Assembly (NCBI GenBank): GCA_030692565.1
Contig: JAUYAO010000026.1
Location: 38,791 to 102,790, forward strand
Length of the DNA stretch: 64,000 bases
Reading direction: 5' to 3'
Source: Nitrospira sp.
Lineage (GTDB): Bacteria > Nitrospirota > Nitrospiria > Nitrospirales > Nitrospiraceae
The notes beneath the pieces were generated by a model that saw nothing but the letters and a program-made list of their open reading frames with translations, was not told the DNA's origin and made no database searches. Below, in pieces: positions 51,331 to 60,121 of the stretch (positions within the stretch are counted from its first letter, which is position 1; each line of letters starts with the position of its first letter). Made by a program: the position numbers and the translations under genes.

Positions 51331-51738
51331 TCCGCCCGAGGCGTCCTGTGTCGTGCCGCTGGCTCGAAGTTTGTCGATTTTCCATTCCTTCGAAGACACT
51401 TCCAGGAGGTGACCCTTCATCGTGGGGAATTCACCCTTGGAAAATACCACCACGTTCGGCGCTTTCACGTCGAACTGGAGCAAGACTTTCCCAGAGGTTG
51501 ATTCCTTCAACGTCACCGTCTTGGGTGTTTTCGTCACATCATAGGCACGACGCTCGTTGAACATGATGGTGCTGTCGACTAACTTGACGAGCATTTTCCC
51601 CGTCTGGTCGAACAGCGCGAAATTCAGCAGGATCGCTCCCGTCGAGCGGTGTTGCGCGACCTGGATGAGCGGCACCCCCTCAACTTCTATGGTGCCATCT
51701 GTATTGCGATAGAGATTCGATCCGACTTCAAGATCCAT
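51313..51738 (-). CDS. Hypothetical protein, beta-rich
   Basis: The 141-residue protein begins MDLEVGSNLYRNTDGTIEVE, preceded by GAGGGGA at 6 bp. It contains repeated beta-strand-like segments (GAILLNFALFDQTGKMLVKL; VTLKESTSGKVLLQFDVKAP) and no signal peptide. It may be a cytoplasmic sandwich domain, perhaps like phage- or HNH-linked 'keto' domains, but I do not recognise it. The frame upstream to 52008 has no protein character and overlaps the next gene. Confidence 0.65.
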   Translation of the reverse strand: MDLEVGSNLYRNTDGTIEVEGVPLIQVAQHRSTGAILLNFALFDQTGKMLVKLVDSTIMFNERRAYDVTKTPKTVTLKESTSGKVLLQFDVKAPNVVVFSKGEFPTMKGHLLEVSSKEWKIDKLRASGTTQDASGGAVRLG

Positions 51739-51782
51739 GTTTCCCCTCGTGTGACCAACTGTCAGTAAAAAGACAGACCGCG

Positions 51783-51986
51783 TTACGACTTCTTGATGCG
51801 ATCGAGAATCAAGGCGATGCAGCCGCCGAGCAGGCCCCCACCGATGATGGTCGTCAGCAGTTCCGCCAGTTTGAGCGTCCAGACCGACCCTTGCGCCTGC
51901 ATGACATCGCGTATGCCGCCTTGCAGCATCAGCACTGAGAGCGCCATCGTCGCCCCGACGACGAACCACCAGAGAAAGACTTTCAT
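51783..51986 (-). CDS. Small membrane protein, unknown
   Basis: The 67-residue protein has two transmembrane helices (about 3-22 and 41-61) with a short loop and a basic C-terminus (LDRIKKS). It lies 18 bp after the YifB gene, so it may be in its operon. A GTG at 51998 is an alternative start. Confidence 0.6.
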   Translation of the reverse strand: MKVFLWWFVVGATMALSVLMLQGGIRDVMQAQGSVWTLKLAELLTTIIGGGLLGGCIALILDRIKKS

Positions 51987-52004
51987 GGTCGTCAGCACAA
52001 CCCG

Positions 52005-53534
52005 TCACACCTCAATCGCCCGATCGAGCGCCCGATACTGAATCGCTTCCGCGACATGGACGGTCTCAATCTTATCAGAGTCCGCTAAATCAGCAATGGT
52101 CCTCGCGACACGCAAAATGCGTCCATGGGCGCGGGCTGACAGATTGAGCCTGGCCATGGCCTGCTCCAGCAATTCTTGGGGCCCGGCCGCAAGCCCACAA
52201 TACCGCTTCACGAGTCTGGGCTTCAACTGGGCATTGGTGTAAATGCCGTCGCCCCGATACCGTACCTGCTGCCGCCCGCGCGCTGCGAGCACACGGGCAC
52301 GAATCGCGGCAGAGCTTTCGGTCGGAGGCTGTTCATGGCGCAACTCGCGAATCGGCACCGGCGGTACTTCCAAGTGCAGATCCAGCCGGTCGAGCAGGGG
52401 GCCGGAGAGCTTGGCGCGATAGCGACGAATCTGCGGCACCGTGCACACACAAGGCCGGGACCGGTCACCATAGTATCCACAGGGACAGGGATTCATGGCC
52501 GCGATCAGCATGAAGCGGGCCGGATACCGTATCGTGCCGCTGGCTCTCGTCAGCGTCACATGACCATCTTCGAGCGGTTGGCGCAATCCCTCCAGCACCG
52601 GGCGCTTGAACTCCGGAGATTCATCCAGAAACAGCACGCCGTTGTGCGCGAGCGACACCTCGCCCGGTTTCGGAACGGCTCCTCCGCCCACAAGCCCGGC
52701 GTCCGAAATACTATGATGCGGGGATCGAAACGGCCGCACCATGAGCAACGGACGATCCGGCGGCAGCTGGCCGGCCACACTATGGACTCTGGTCGTTTCA
52801 ATCGCTTCGTCCAGCTCCATAATCGGGAGAATCGATGGGAGGCGGCGCGCCAGCATCGTCTTTCCTGATCCCGGCGGCCCCACCATCAGAAGATTGTGGC
52901 CGCCGGCCGCGGCGACCTCCAGCGCCCGCTTGGCGTGATCCTGCCCGCGTACATCGGCATAGTCCTCATCATCCGCCGGCCGTAAGGACTCGAGATGGTT
53001 CAAATTCGATGGGCAGGCATTGAGCGGCTGGCTTCCTTTTAGGAACTCGACGGCTTCCGGCAAGGTATGGAGCGGATAGGCATTCACCCCGTCAACGAGC
53101 GCCGCTTCGGTCCCATTGGCGGCAGGCAACAGGAGGTCATAACCTTTGCGGCAGGCCAGTCCGAACGATAACGCACCGGTGATCGGTTTGATTCGTCCGT
53201 CCAGAGAAAGCTCGCCCAATAAGACCCGCCGGTCCAAGGCCTCTTGCGGGATCACCTCTTCCGCGACGAGGATCCCGATGGCAATGGCCAAATCGAGGCC
53301 GGAGCCTTCTTTCTTGATGCCTGCAGGGGCCAGATTGACGGTAATGCGCTTGGCAGGAAAATGAAAACCCGTGTTCTTCAGAGCGGCGCGGACGCGATCA
53401 CGACTTTCGCGCACGGTCGCATCCGGCAATCCCACCACAGAGAATTGTGGAAGCCCTCCGGAAATGTCGACTTCGACGTCGACAAGATGAGCATCCAGCC
53501 CCACGAGTGCAGCACTCGCGACCTTGGCCAGCAT
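52005..53534 (-). CDS. YifB/ComM family Mg-chelatase-like AAA+ ATPase
   Basis: The 509-residue protein has the N-terminal ChlI-like Lon-protease-fold domain (about 1-170; GLDAHLVDVEVDISGGLPQF). The AAA+ core has GPPGSGKTMLARRLPSI (about 218). A zinc-like Cys cluster (NPCPCGYYGDRSRPCVC) and the C-terminal domain (LNLSARAHGRILRVARTIAD) follow. ComM is a branch-migration helicase that helps recombine incoming DNA in naturally competent bacteria. Members of this family are widespread and often labelled YifB. No competence genes are visible nearby. Confidence 0.93.
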   Translation of the reverse strand: MLAKVASAALVGLDAHLVDVEVDISGGLPQFSVVGLPDATVRESRDRVRAALKNTGFHFPAKRITVNLAPAGIKKEGSGLDLAIAIGILVAEEVIPQEALDRRVLLGELSLDGRIKPITGALSFGLACRKGYDLLLPAANGTEAALVDGVNAYPLHTLPEAVEFLKGSQPLNACPSNLNHLESLRPADDEDYADVRGQDHAKRALEVAAAGGHNLLMVGPPGSGKTMLARRLPSILPIMELDEAIETTRVHSVAGQLPPDRPLLMVRPFRSPHHSISDAGLVGGGAVPKPGEVSLAHNGVLFLDESPEFKRPVLEGLRQPLEDGHVTLTRASGTIRYPARFMLIAAMNPCPCGYYGDRSRPCVCTVPQIRRYRAKLSGPLLDRLDLHLEVPPVPIRELRHEQPPTESSAAIRARVLAARGRQQVRYRGDGIYTNAQLKPRLVKRYCGLAAGPQELLEQAMARLNLSARAHGRILRVARTIADLADSDKIETVHVAEAIQYRALDRAIEV

Positions 53535-53662
53535 GGAGCATCACACCTTTCTGTGCCCGACGAACGCGGGATTATAGAAACTCCTCAATGGTGTTGCAAG
53601 CGAATGATCGACCGGCATGACGCCGGTAGCTGCCCGCCGCGTAAGACTGTATAATGCCCGCC

Positions 53663-54304
53663 ATGCGTCTCTCTCTTCGATGCCTCTCCCCGGTGCCGCA
53701 ATCTTCCGCGTCCATCATGACGCTATTCCTTCCGCCCTTCATGCTCGGCGGACTCCTGGCGATCGGTGAGCTTCGGCAGGCGTGGGCTGACCCTGCCCAG
53801 AAACCGGACCTGACCCAAGCACAACGATCCACCAAGACCGCTTCGCCACACATCGGTTCAGCCATGGCCGTGCTGGCCACGCTGCAAGACGCGGAGGTCT
53901 TACCCCCAGAAGGCACTCCTGAGGCCAATCACATTATCCGGTTCGTGATTCAGTTCCAGTCGGTCTTTACCAAAAGCGGTGATGCTGCGGTCCTAGAGTT
54001 TGCTCGACAGGCGCTTGCGCAGAAGTATGGCGACCAGGCTGAGGACATCGTCAAAGGCCTCCGGACAACCGGATGGACAGCGGACGTTTTAGAGCGGCTC
54101 TCCGATGAAGAAGCGCGACGCTCGCCTGAAGACTTACACGTTCTCGCGCAAGGGTTCGCACCGTTTAATCTGTCGGTCGAAGAGTTTCACCGGTTCATGC
54201 AGCTGGTGCGAGATGCCCGGCAGGCTCTTCACGCACGCGGGCTCGAGTTTCAGCATATATTTTCATCACGCAGAAAGGAGATGCCTGGGGCTGGATCAAG
54301 TTAG
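53663..54304 (+). CDS. Secreted hypothetical protein
   Basis: The roughly 213-residue protein has a hydrophobic signal-like region (MTLFLPPFMLGGLLAIGELR, then QAWA, about residues 19-42) and an alpha-helical mature part (EANHIIRFVIQFQSVFTKSG; DLHVLAQGFAPFNLSVEEFH). No family is recognised. A TATAAT -10 box lies at 53650-53655, so a frame-start at 53654 is unlikely. I use the ATG at 53663, which would give an almost leaderless message; an internal ATG at 53717, just before the hydrophobic region, is also possible. Confidence 0.6.
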   Translation: MRLSLRCLSPVPQSSASIMTLFLPPFMLGGLLAIGELRQAWADPAQKPDLTQAQRSTKTASPHIGSAMAVLATLQDAEVLPPEGTPEANHIIRFVIQFQSVFTKSGDAAVLEFARQALAQKYGDQAEDIVKGLRTTGWTADVLERLSDEEARRSPEDLHVLAQGFAPFNLSVEEFHRFMQLVRDARQALHARGLEFQHIFSSRRKEMPGAGSS

Positions 54305-54356
54305 TATCCGATGCGACCTTTGAGACGAATCATTGCAGCACACCAAGGAGGAAGCT

Positions 54357-54593
54357 ATGGCAACACGCGCGTACATCCTGATTAAGGTCAAGGCCGGCAA
54401 GACCAAGGACGTCGTCCAGGCACTCAAAAAGATTACCGGGGTTGAACAGGCCCATTCCTGCTTCGGTCGGCCGGATATTTTCGTCTTCATCAGCGTGCAA
54501 GACGAGCGAACCCTGTCAGACGTCGTCATTACCAAGGTGCATGCGATTGAAGGAGTCGAGGAAACCGACACTCATATCGTGGCGGACGCCTAA
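54357..54593 (+). CDS. Stand-alone Lrp/AsnC ligand-binding (RAM) domain protein
   Basis: The 78-residue protein is a single alpha-beta domain of the Lrp/AsnC effector type: RAYILIKVKAGKTKDVVQAL, then VEQAHSCFGRPDIFVFISV and VITKVHAIEGVEETDTHIVA. The DNA-binding helix-turn-helix of Lrp is absent. Such proteins form rings that bind small ligands. AAGGAGG lies 5 bp before the ATG. Confidence 0.85.
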   Translation: MATRAYILIKVKAGKTKDVVQALKKITGVEQAHSCFGRPDIFVFISVQDERTLSDVVITKVHAIEGVEETDTHIVADA

Positions 54594-54655
54594 GCAGGGC
54601 GCGAAGAGCGACACAGGCGGAACGGGTGAGACAGGCACGCGGCACACGATGGACC

Positions 54656-55645
54656 CTATGCCCGAAGAGGCAGTGTGATGGCCGTGCCGCCGGCCGCGGC
54701 GGAACGGTAGCAGGCTTCGGCGATCTCGACAGCGCGGCAACCGTCGTCCCCGGTAATCGGCATCGATGTGTGTTGCTGCAGCGCACGCAAAAACTCCCGC
54801 AGCGCGGTGAGGATGGTTGGACTCAATGCGGTCGACCACTCCTCGCTGCGGGAGGCGCTGTCTGTATACCGAATATTCCGGTTCGTCCAATCGGCTAGAA
54901 ATTGGCCGTCTGAGCCGATCCATTCGGCCCGCCCTACTCGCCCTGCCTCCACACGCGCGACTTCTATGCTGCACGGTATCCCGCTTTTCGTTCGGAGCTG
55001 GGCCTTCGCGAATGTCTCCGGGTGACCCGGCGGCATGTGATCCAAGACACATTGCACCGTTTCAATTTCCTCCCCGGTGAGCACGCGAACCAGATCCAGC
55101 AGATGCACCCCGAACTCCAGGAGCGCTCCACGCCGGCCATAGCCATCCGCATGGTCCGCACTCCGCCCTTTCGTCTCGATATGGCTCGTCAAGACGAGCT
55201 GTCGGGACTGGCCGATACGCGAGCGAGACGCGAGCAACGATTGAATCGTCGCATCGAATCGGAGGGTGTGAGCCGTCATCAACGGCACCCCCGCCCGTGC
55301 AGCCGCCTCAACCATGACGCATGCATCAGAGTAGGTCGTTGCCAGAGGTTTCTCGATAAGCACCGGCTTCCGCGCTGAAACCACGGCCAGGCATAGATCT
55401 TTATGGAGTACCGGCGGAACAACGAGAATGACCGCATCGACCAGGGGATCCGCGATCAGCTCCTCGGGCCGTCCATATATTCTGACGGCCTCGCTTCCGG
55501 GAACGTCCAGCCCCTGCTCCGGGTGTTGCCGACAGACCGCGTGCAATCGAGCTTGAGGCATGTCCTGAATCAGATGGCGGGCATAGCGAGTGCCATGGCG
55601 CCCGGCGCCTATGAGCCCCAGGCCGATTTTGGGCGGTACCGTCAT
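54656..55645 (-). CDS. Gfo/Idh/MocA family oxidoreductase
   Basis: The 329-residue protein has an N-terminal Rossmann motif LGLIGAGRHGTRYARHLIQD and the family motif EKPLATTY (residues about 97-104). The C-terminal substrate domain has LLEFGVHLLDLVRVLTGEEI, with the H that usually takes part in catalysis. Members oxidise or reduce sugars and cyclitols with NAD(P). The substrate cannot be told from the sequence. The gene is convergent with the RAM gene and divergent from the next hydrolase-like gene. Confidence 0.88.
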   Translation of the reverse strand: MTVPPKIGLGLIGAGRHGTRYARHLIQDMPQARLHAVCRQHPEQGLDVPGSEAVRIYGRPEELIADPLVDAVILVVPPVLHKDLCLAVVSARKPVLIEKPLATTYSDACVMVEAAARAGVPLMTAHTLRFDATIQSLLASRSRIGQSRQLVLTSHIETKGRSADHADGYGRRGALLEFGVHLLDLVRVLTGEEIETVQCVLDHMPPGHPETFAKAQLRTKSGIPCSIEVARVEAGRVGRAEWIGSDGQFLADWTNRNIRYTDSASRSEEWSTALSPTILTALREFLRALQQHTSMPITGDDGCRAVEIAEACYRSAAAGGTAITLPLRA

Positions 55646-55717
55646 ATGAGCTTCTCCTGTTTGGCACTGTAGAGTGGATGTCCTTACGGGTCAATGAGTT
55701 CACGTCATGACACTCCG

Positions 55718-55747
55718 TTGACATTCCCGCAAACGGTTCCCTATAGT
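55718..55747 (+). promoter_or_regulatory. Sigma-70-type promoter of the dienelactone-hydrolase-like gene
   Basis: TTGACA and TATAGT are separated by 18 bases. The start is expected near 55754, 56 bases before the ATG. It lies in the 164-bp divergent interval. Confidence 0.6.
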
Positions 55748-55809
55748 CGGAACCCAGGTTCGATACGGATCAGCTTTCTGAAATACGCGCGGGGAAAGGG
55801 TTGAGCACC

Positions 55810-56610
<801 letters not shown>

Positions 56611-56655
56611 CGAACATCTCCATCACCCTCGAATTCATCCCTATCCTGGTGACCT

Positions 56656-57561
56656 ATGAGTCGATCCCTGAACATCGCAGGTTGTTTTGTCAGTCTGCTC
56701 CTCCTCGTCTCCTCTGGCCACGCAGCAGACCCTAGTTCCGGACCTGCTGAACTGTATCCATTAGTCCAAGCTCAGTCGGAAGCGCTGGGGACCCTGTCGG
56801 ACAATGCGGCTGCATTGTCCCTCTTCACAACGAAAGTGGGACCGGCGCTGGGCCTCCAAGACGTCGCGAGTACCGTCGCCGCAAAGAACATCCCCGCCAA
56901 AGTTGCCAAAGAGCTGGGTGTCCAAGAACTGACGGCGTCTGCCCAACGGCTCATTGCCAACTTGGCTGCCTGGCAGACAGCCGACCGCGTCACGCAATCC
57001 TTGAGTCAGCATGCGGACCTCGTTGCCGCTCCGTCGGCCACAGTTGTGAACTGGATCCAGACGACGGCAGCCATTCCCAGTCTCGCTCAGACGATGAAAG
57101 AATTGACGCAACTGGCCGACGTGAAACCGGATACCACCGCAGCCGACCGCGTGCCTCTCGCCCTTACAGCGGGACGCTTGGCCCTCGACGCGCAACAGCG
57201 GGCGATCGCGGAATGGTGGCAACTCAGGACCTGGAAAGATCGGGTACGAACGGTGCGGGGACGCAACAAACTCTGCGGAACCTGGCAATGGATCATTCAC
57301 AATCACCAGCAGCATCATCAAGAACAGAAGCTGGCCATGCTGTTCCCTCCCCCGGGGTCTGAATATCCCCAGGTCTCCGGGCTGGTCGAAACCGTCGTGC
57401 TTGGAGAAAACGTCTATCTTCGTTGGGAAAGCAACGGCCAAGTCCAGGAAGACAGCCTGCAATTCACCAAAGAAGGAAAAGGCTTGGAAGGCACCTTCGT
57501 GAACTCACAAGGCGGATGGGGATCGATCAGCGGAAAACGGACCAGCGACTGCAAGCCGTAA
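56656..57561 (+). CDS. Secreted hypothetical protein
   Basis: The 301-residue protein has a signal peptide (about 1-23, SLLLLVSSGHAAD). A long helical, Ala/Gln/Thr-rich region (about 30-190) is followed by a smaller C-terminal domain with CGTWQWIIHNHQQHHQEQKL and GLVETVVLGENVYLRWESNG, ending GSISGKRTSDCKP. The C-terminal part looks like a small beta-barrel (lipocalin-like) with a Cys at each end. No family recognised. Confidence 0.65.
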   Translation: MSRSLNIAGCFVSLLLLVSSGHAADPSSGPAELYPLVQAQSEALGTLSDNAAALSLFTTKVGPALGLQDVASTVAAKNIPAKVAKELGVQELTASAQRLIANLAAWQTADRVTQSLSQHADLVAAPSATVVNWIQTTAAIPSLAQTMKELTQLADVKPDTTAADRVPLALTAGRLALDAQQRAIAEWWQLRTWKDRVRTVRGRNKLCGTWQWIIHNHQQHHQEQKLAMLFPPPGSEYPQVSGLVETVVLGENVYLRWESNGQVQEDSLQFTKEGKGLEGTFVNSQGGWGSISGKRTSDCKP

Positions 57562-57581
57562 CCCTCCGACCCGGGACATTC

Positions 57582-57983
57582 TTACTCTCGCGTGACAACC
57601 TGTTCGCGCCAGACATACCAGCCGAGCAAGCTCCAACCCGTCATAAACGCCAGCCCCCCGATCGGTGTCATGGCTCCTAACCAGCGAATACCCAGCAACG
57701 AGACACCGTAGAGACTCCCGCAAAAGAGGAAGATCCCGGCTGCAAAACACCAGCCGGCGCGCGCCACCAGAGGGCAACCAAAGACCTGCCCCGCCAATCC
57801 AACCGCGATCATGCCCAGAGCATGATACATCTGATAGCGGGCCGCAGTTTCAAACACGGCCAGCATCGGCGGATCCAATATCGACTTCAACATATGGGCG
57901 CCGAACGCCCCCGCGGCAACGGCCAGCGCGGCAAAAAGGCTCCCCAGAGCAATGAGCGTTTGACAGGATCTACGTGACTGCAT
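57582..57983 (-). CDS. DUF423 family membrane protein
   Basis: The 133-residue protein has four transmembrane helices and the DUF423 pattern LAVAAGAFGAHMLKSILDPP, ETAARYQMYHALGMIAVG and FCGSLYGVSLLGIRWLGAMT, then PIGGLAFMTGWSLL. The family (YgdD) is widespread and of unknown function. Confidence 0.93.
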   Translation of the reverse strand: MQSRRSCQTLIALGSLFAALAVAAGAFGAHMLKSILDPPMLAVFETAARYQMYHALGMIAVGLAGQVFGCPLVARAGWCFAAGIFLFCGSLYGVSLLGIRWLGAMTPIGGLAFMTGWSLLGWYVWREQVVTRE

Positions 57984-58058
57984 CGAGGTCTCGCGGTATG
58001 GTGGCGGTGGAGAGAAGCTTCGTTCGAATGCATTCTAGCAGACTGCGGATATCGTCAC

Positions 58059-58613
58059 ATGTCGATTGAATGCCCACGCTGCCTTCAAATGAACGCCGAC
58101 TCGTCGTTATCGTGTGATTGCGGGTACGATCTCACTGCGCTCGTCCGACGTCGCTTGATGTCCCGCACGGATCTGCCTCCCTCCTCCAGCAACCAGGATC
58201 CTGAAAAGCCGCTGACTCACTGGCATTTCTCGATCGGCGTGGCCATTGTCGGCCTTCTCCTCATTGTGGGGGAAGGCATCCGTCTCAAACTCGATCTCGG
58301 TTCCCGCGCCACCTCGCGACTCATCGTCGACAGTGTCCTGATCGGGCTCACCGATTTGGCGGGAGCGCTGGGAATCGGCGCCTTGGCCTGGATGATTGTG
58401 TGGGTGCTGCGCTCATACGACGAGGGCCGCTTTCGTCCTTGTCCCAAACGCACCACCTTAGGAGCCACGATCAGTGCAGCCGCCCTTATCTTCCTTGGCC
58501 GGTTGACTCCGCCGGATATCGCCAGCCACTACTTTGTTCAGGGGCTGGTCTTTCTCGCCATTGGCATCCCAGCCTACCTGGCCGGATCGCGCCACTGGTT
58601 AGGAAAGTGGTAA
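58059..58613 (+). CDS. Zinc-ribbon membrane protein, unknown function
   Basis: The 184-residue protein starts with a zinc-ribbon-like pair (CPRCLQM and CDCGYDL). It is followed by a Ser/Pro-rich linker and four transmembrane segments (about 58-74, 93-114, 130-146, 153-172). The ribbon probably faces the cytoplasm. It is divergent from the DUF423 gene. The 128 bp after it hold nothing I recognise. Confidence 0.65.
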   Translation: MSIECPRCLQMNADSSLSCDCGYDLTALVRRRLMSRTDLPPSSSNQDPEKPLTHWHFSIGVAIVGLLLIVGEGIRLKLDLGSRATSRLIVDSVLIGLTDLAGALGIGALAWMIVWVLRSYDEGRFRPCPKRTTLGATISAAALIFLGRLTPPDIASHYFVQGLVFLAIGIPAYLAGSRHWLGKW

Positions 58614-58741
58614 CCGTCACACGGCCCCAACCCATGTAGACCGAGAACCGAATGACACAGCGTCCGGCTGCCTAGTCAGCAAACTGGGAGCACGCGTGAC
58701 GCACGAACACCTGCGGCCCAGTCAACTAGGGAGCAGCTCTC

Positions 58742-59128
58742 TTACCACTGAGTCCTAACCGCATATTGCGCAATCAGAGGATCGGGAGTGAGCAGCAAAC
58801 AATCGTGCTCAATAGCCTGGCAAATCAACATCCGGTCGAATGGATCGCGATGCAACGCAGGCAGCTTATGAAGATGGAGTACCGCCTGTTCATCGAGCGG
58901 CAGCGTCACGATCCCATGCTGCTCCCGTTGCTCCACGAGAAACCGCTCGATCGGACCTGGCAAGGACAACTTGCCCAGCGCATGTTTCACGGAAAGCTCC
59001 CAGACCGACACCGCACTGAGCAACACATCGTTGGCGGGGTCCACAAACAACGCTCTCGCCCTGGGAGAGAGTTCGTCAGAACCGGAAATGATCCATAAGA
59101 ACGTACATGTATCGAGCAGACACTTCAT
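58742..59128 (-). CDS. PIN-domain toxin of a Phd-linked pair
   Basis: The 128-residue PIN protein has the acids in MKCLLDTCTFLWII, SVWELSVKHALGKL, and the C-terminal HRDPFDRMLICQAIEHDCLL, typical of the PIN_Sll0205 subgroup. It is a probable RNase toxin. The ATG overlaps the antitoxin stop (ATGA). The second pair in this window after vapBC. Confidence 0.88.
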   Translation of the reverse strand: MKCLLDTCTFLWIISGSDELSPRARALFVDPANDVLLSAVSVWELSVKHALGKLSLPGPIERFLVEQREQHGIVTLPLDEQAVLHLHKLPALHRDPFDRMLICQAIEHDCLLLTPDPLIAQYAVRTQW

Positions 59129-59370
59129 CCGCGCGAATGTTCAAAGGCTTGAAGCACGTCGTCTGGCAGCGGTTCGAAGAATGACCGAGGGACGGTAAAT
59201 CGGTCCTTGGCCAAACCGATCGGGCGGGGCCGAGCCTCCGTCTGAGGCAAGGGGGTAATCTCTGCAATAGGGTGATTATGCCGGCACAAGAGAATACGAT
59301 CCCCCACTTTCAGCTTCGCCAAATATCGGGAGAGATGTGTTTTCGCTTCGTGGATATTTAATTTAATCAT
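59125..59370 (-). CDS. Phd/YefM-type antitoxin
   Basis: The 81-residue protein has the Phd/YefM N-terminal DNA-binding fold: MIKLNIHEAKTHLSRYLAKL, then VGDRILLCRHNHPIAEITPL. The C-terminal tail would block the toxin. It overlaps the toxin gene by 4 bp. This is a common partner of the PIN_Sll0205-type toxin. Confidence 0.88.
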   Translation of the reverse strand: MIKLNIHEAKTHLSRYLAKLKVGDRILLCRHNHPIAEITPLPQTEARPRPIGLAKDRFTVPRSFFEPLPDDVLQAFEHSRG

Positions 59371-59396
59371 AGACTAACAATAAACTCGAAAGTGAA

Positions 59397-59990
59397 CTAA
59401 GTCAAGTGTGGTGAATTCACGATATGCCCATGGACAGTGGCGCTGAACCCAATGCCGGTGATCGTCACCAATCTCGTGACCGGACCGGAGATGGGAGACA
59501 GGGCCGAGACGACGGGAGCGGAAGCATTCACTGAAAATGACGTCGTCGCCGAGCCGGTTGTCGTCGTCACGGTCACAGCCGTGGCGCCGGTGCGGGCGGC
59601 GAAGGAAATCTGGAACGTGGCGGTGAGGGAGGTCGGGGTGGTGAGGACGTTGCGGACGAGGATGCCGGGGTTGTCCATGGCCAGCGCCGCGCCGGTGAGA
59701 TTGGTGCCGGTGATCGAAATGTTCACCCAGACGCCCGCATTGCCGGTATTCGGCGTAAGCGCCGCGATCGTCGGTGCGCCGACGCCGCCGGTGTTGCGCG
59801 TGATGGAGAGCAGATTGCCCACGGCATCGTACGTATACGTCGCGACATTCCCCTGCCCGTCGATCACCTGGGAGAGCCGGCCCAGGTCGTCGTAGATATA
59901 TTGGGCCTGGTCAGCAACGGCCTGCGTCGGTACAACGGCACCGAGCCTCAGCACACAGACCACAGTCGTCAGAAGTTTGGATAGTGTCAT
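59397..59990 (-). CDS. Short RHS-repeat/TIG-domain protein, probably a remnant
   Basis: The 197-residue protein has a signal peptide (about 1-27), two RHS/YD repeats (YIYDDLGRLSQVIDGQGNVA; YTYDAVGNLLSITRNTG), and then two IPT/TIG-like beta domains (PTIAALTPNTGNAGVWVNIS; PVVSALSPISGPVTRLVTIT). RHS proteins are usually over 1,000 residues with many repeats and a variable toxin tip. Here the frame ends abruptly in the second TIG domain (GHIVNSPHLT). It is probably a cut-down copy. Low-complexity repeated codons make it recombination-prone. Confidence 0.7.
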   Translation of the reverse strand: MTLSKLLTTVVCVLRLGAVVPTQAVADQAQYIYDDLGRLSQVIDGQGNVATYTYDAVGNLLSITRNTGGVGAPTIAALTPNTGNAGVWVNISITGTNLTGAALAMDNPGILVRNVLTTPTSLTATFQISFAARTGATAVTVTTTTGSATTSFSVNASAPVVSALSPISGPVTRLVTITGIGFSATVHGHIVNSPHLT

Positions 59991-60121
59991 CGGCTTCACC
60001 ACCGGTCTTTCATCGCCACTCACCACTCACTCGCACATCCCGCCAGAGCCACATTGCACTCAGACTCCCACAGAAAAGTAGTGTTGCCCCATTTCTTCTT
60101 CCTGTTTTCATGAGCGCATAG

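Noticed and set aside
51739..52008. N-terminal extension of the hypothetical protein at 51313
   Set aside because: The extension is Arg/His/Asp-rich non-protein-like sequence, overlaps the small membrane protein gene, and the internal ATG has a good ribosome-binding site.
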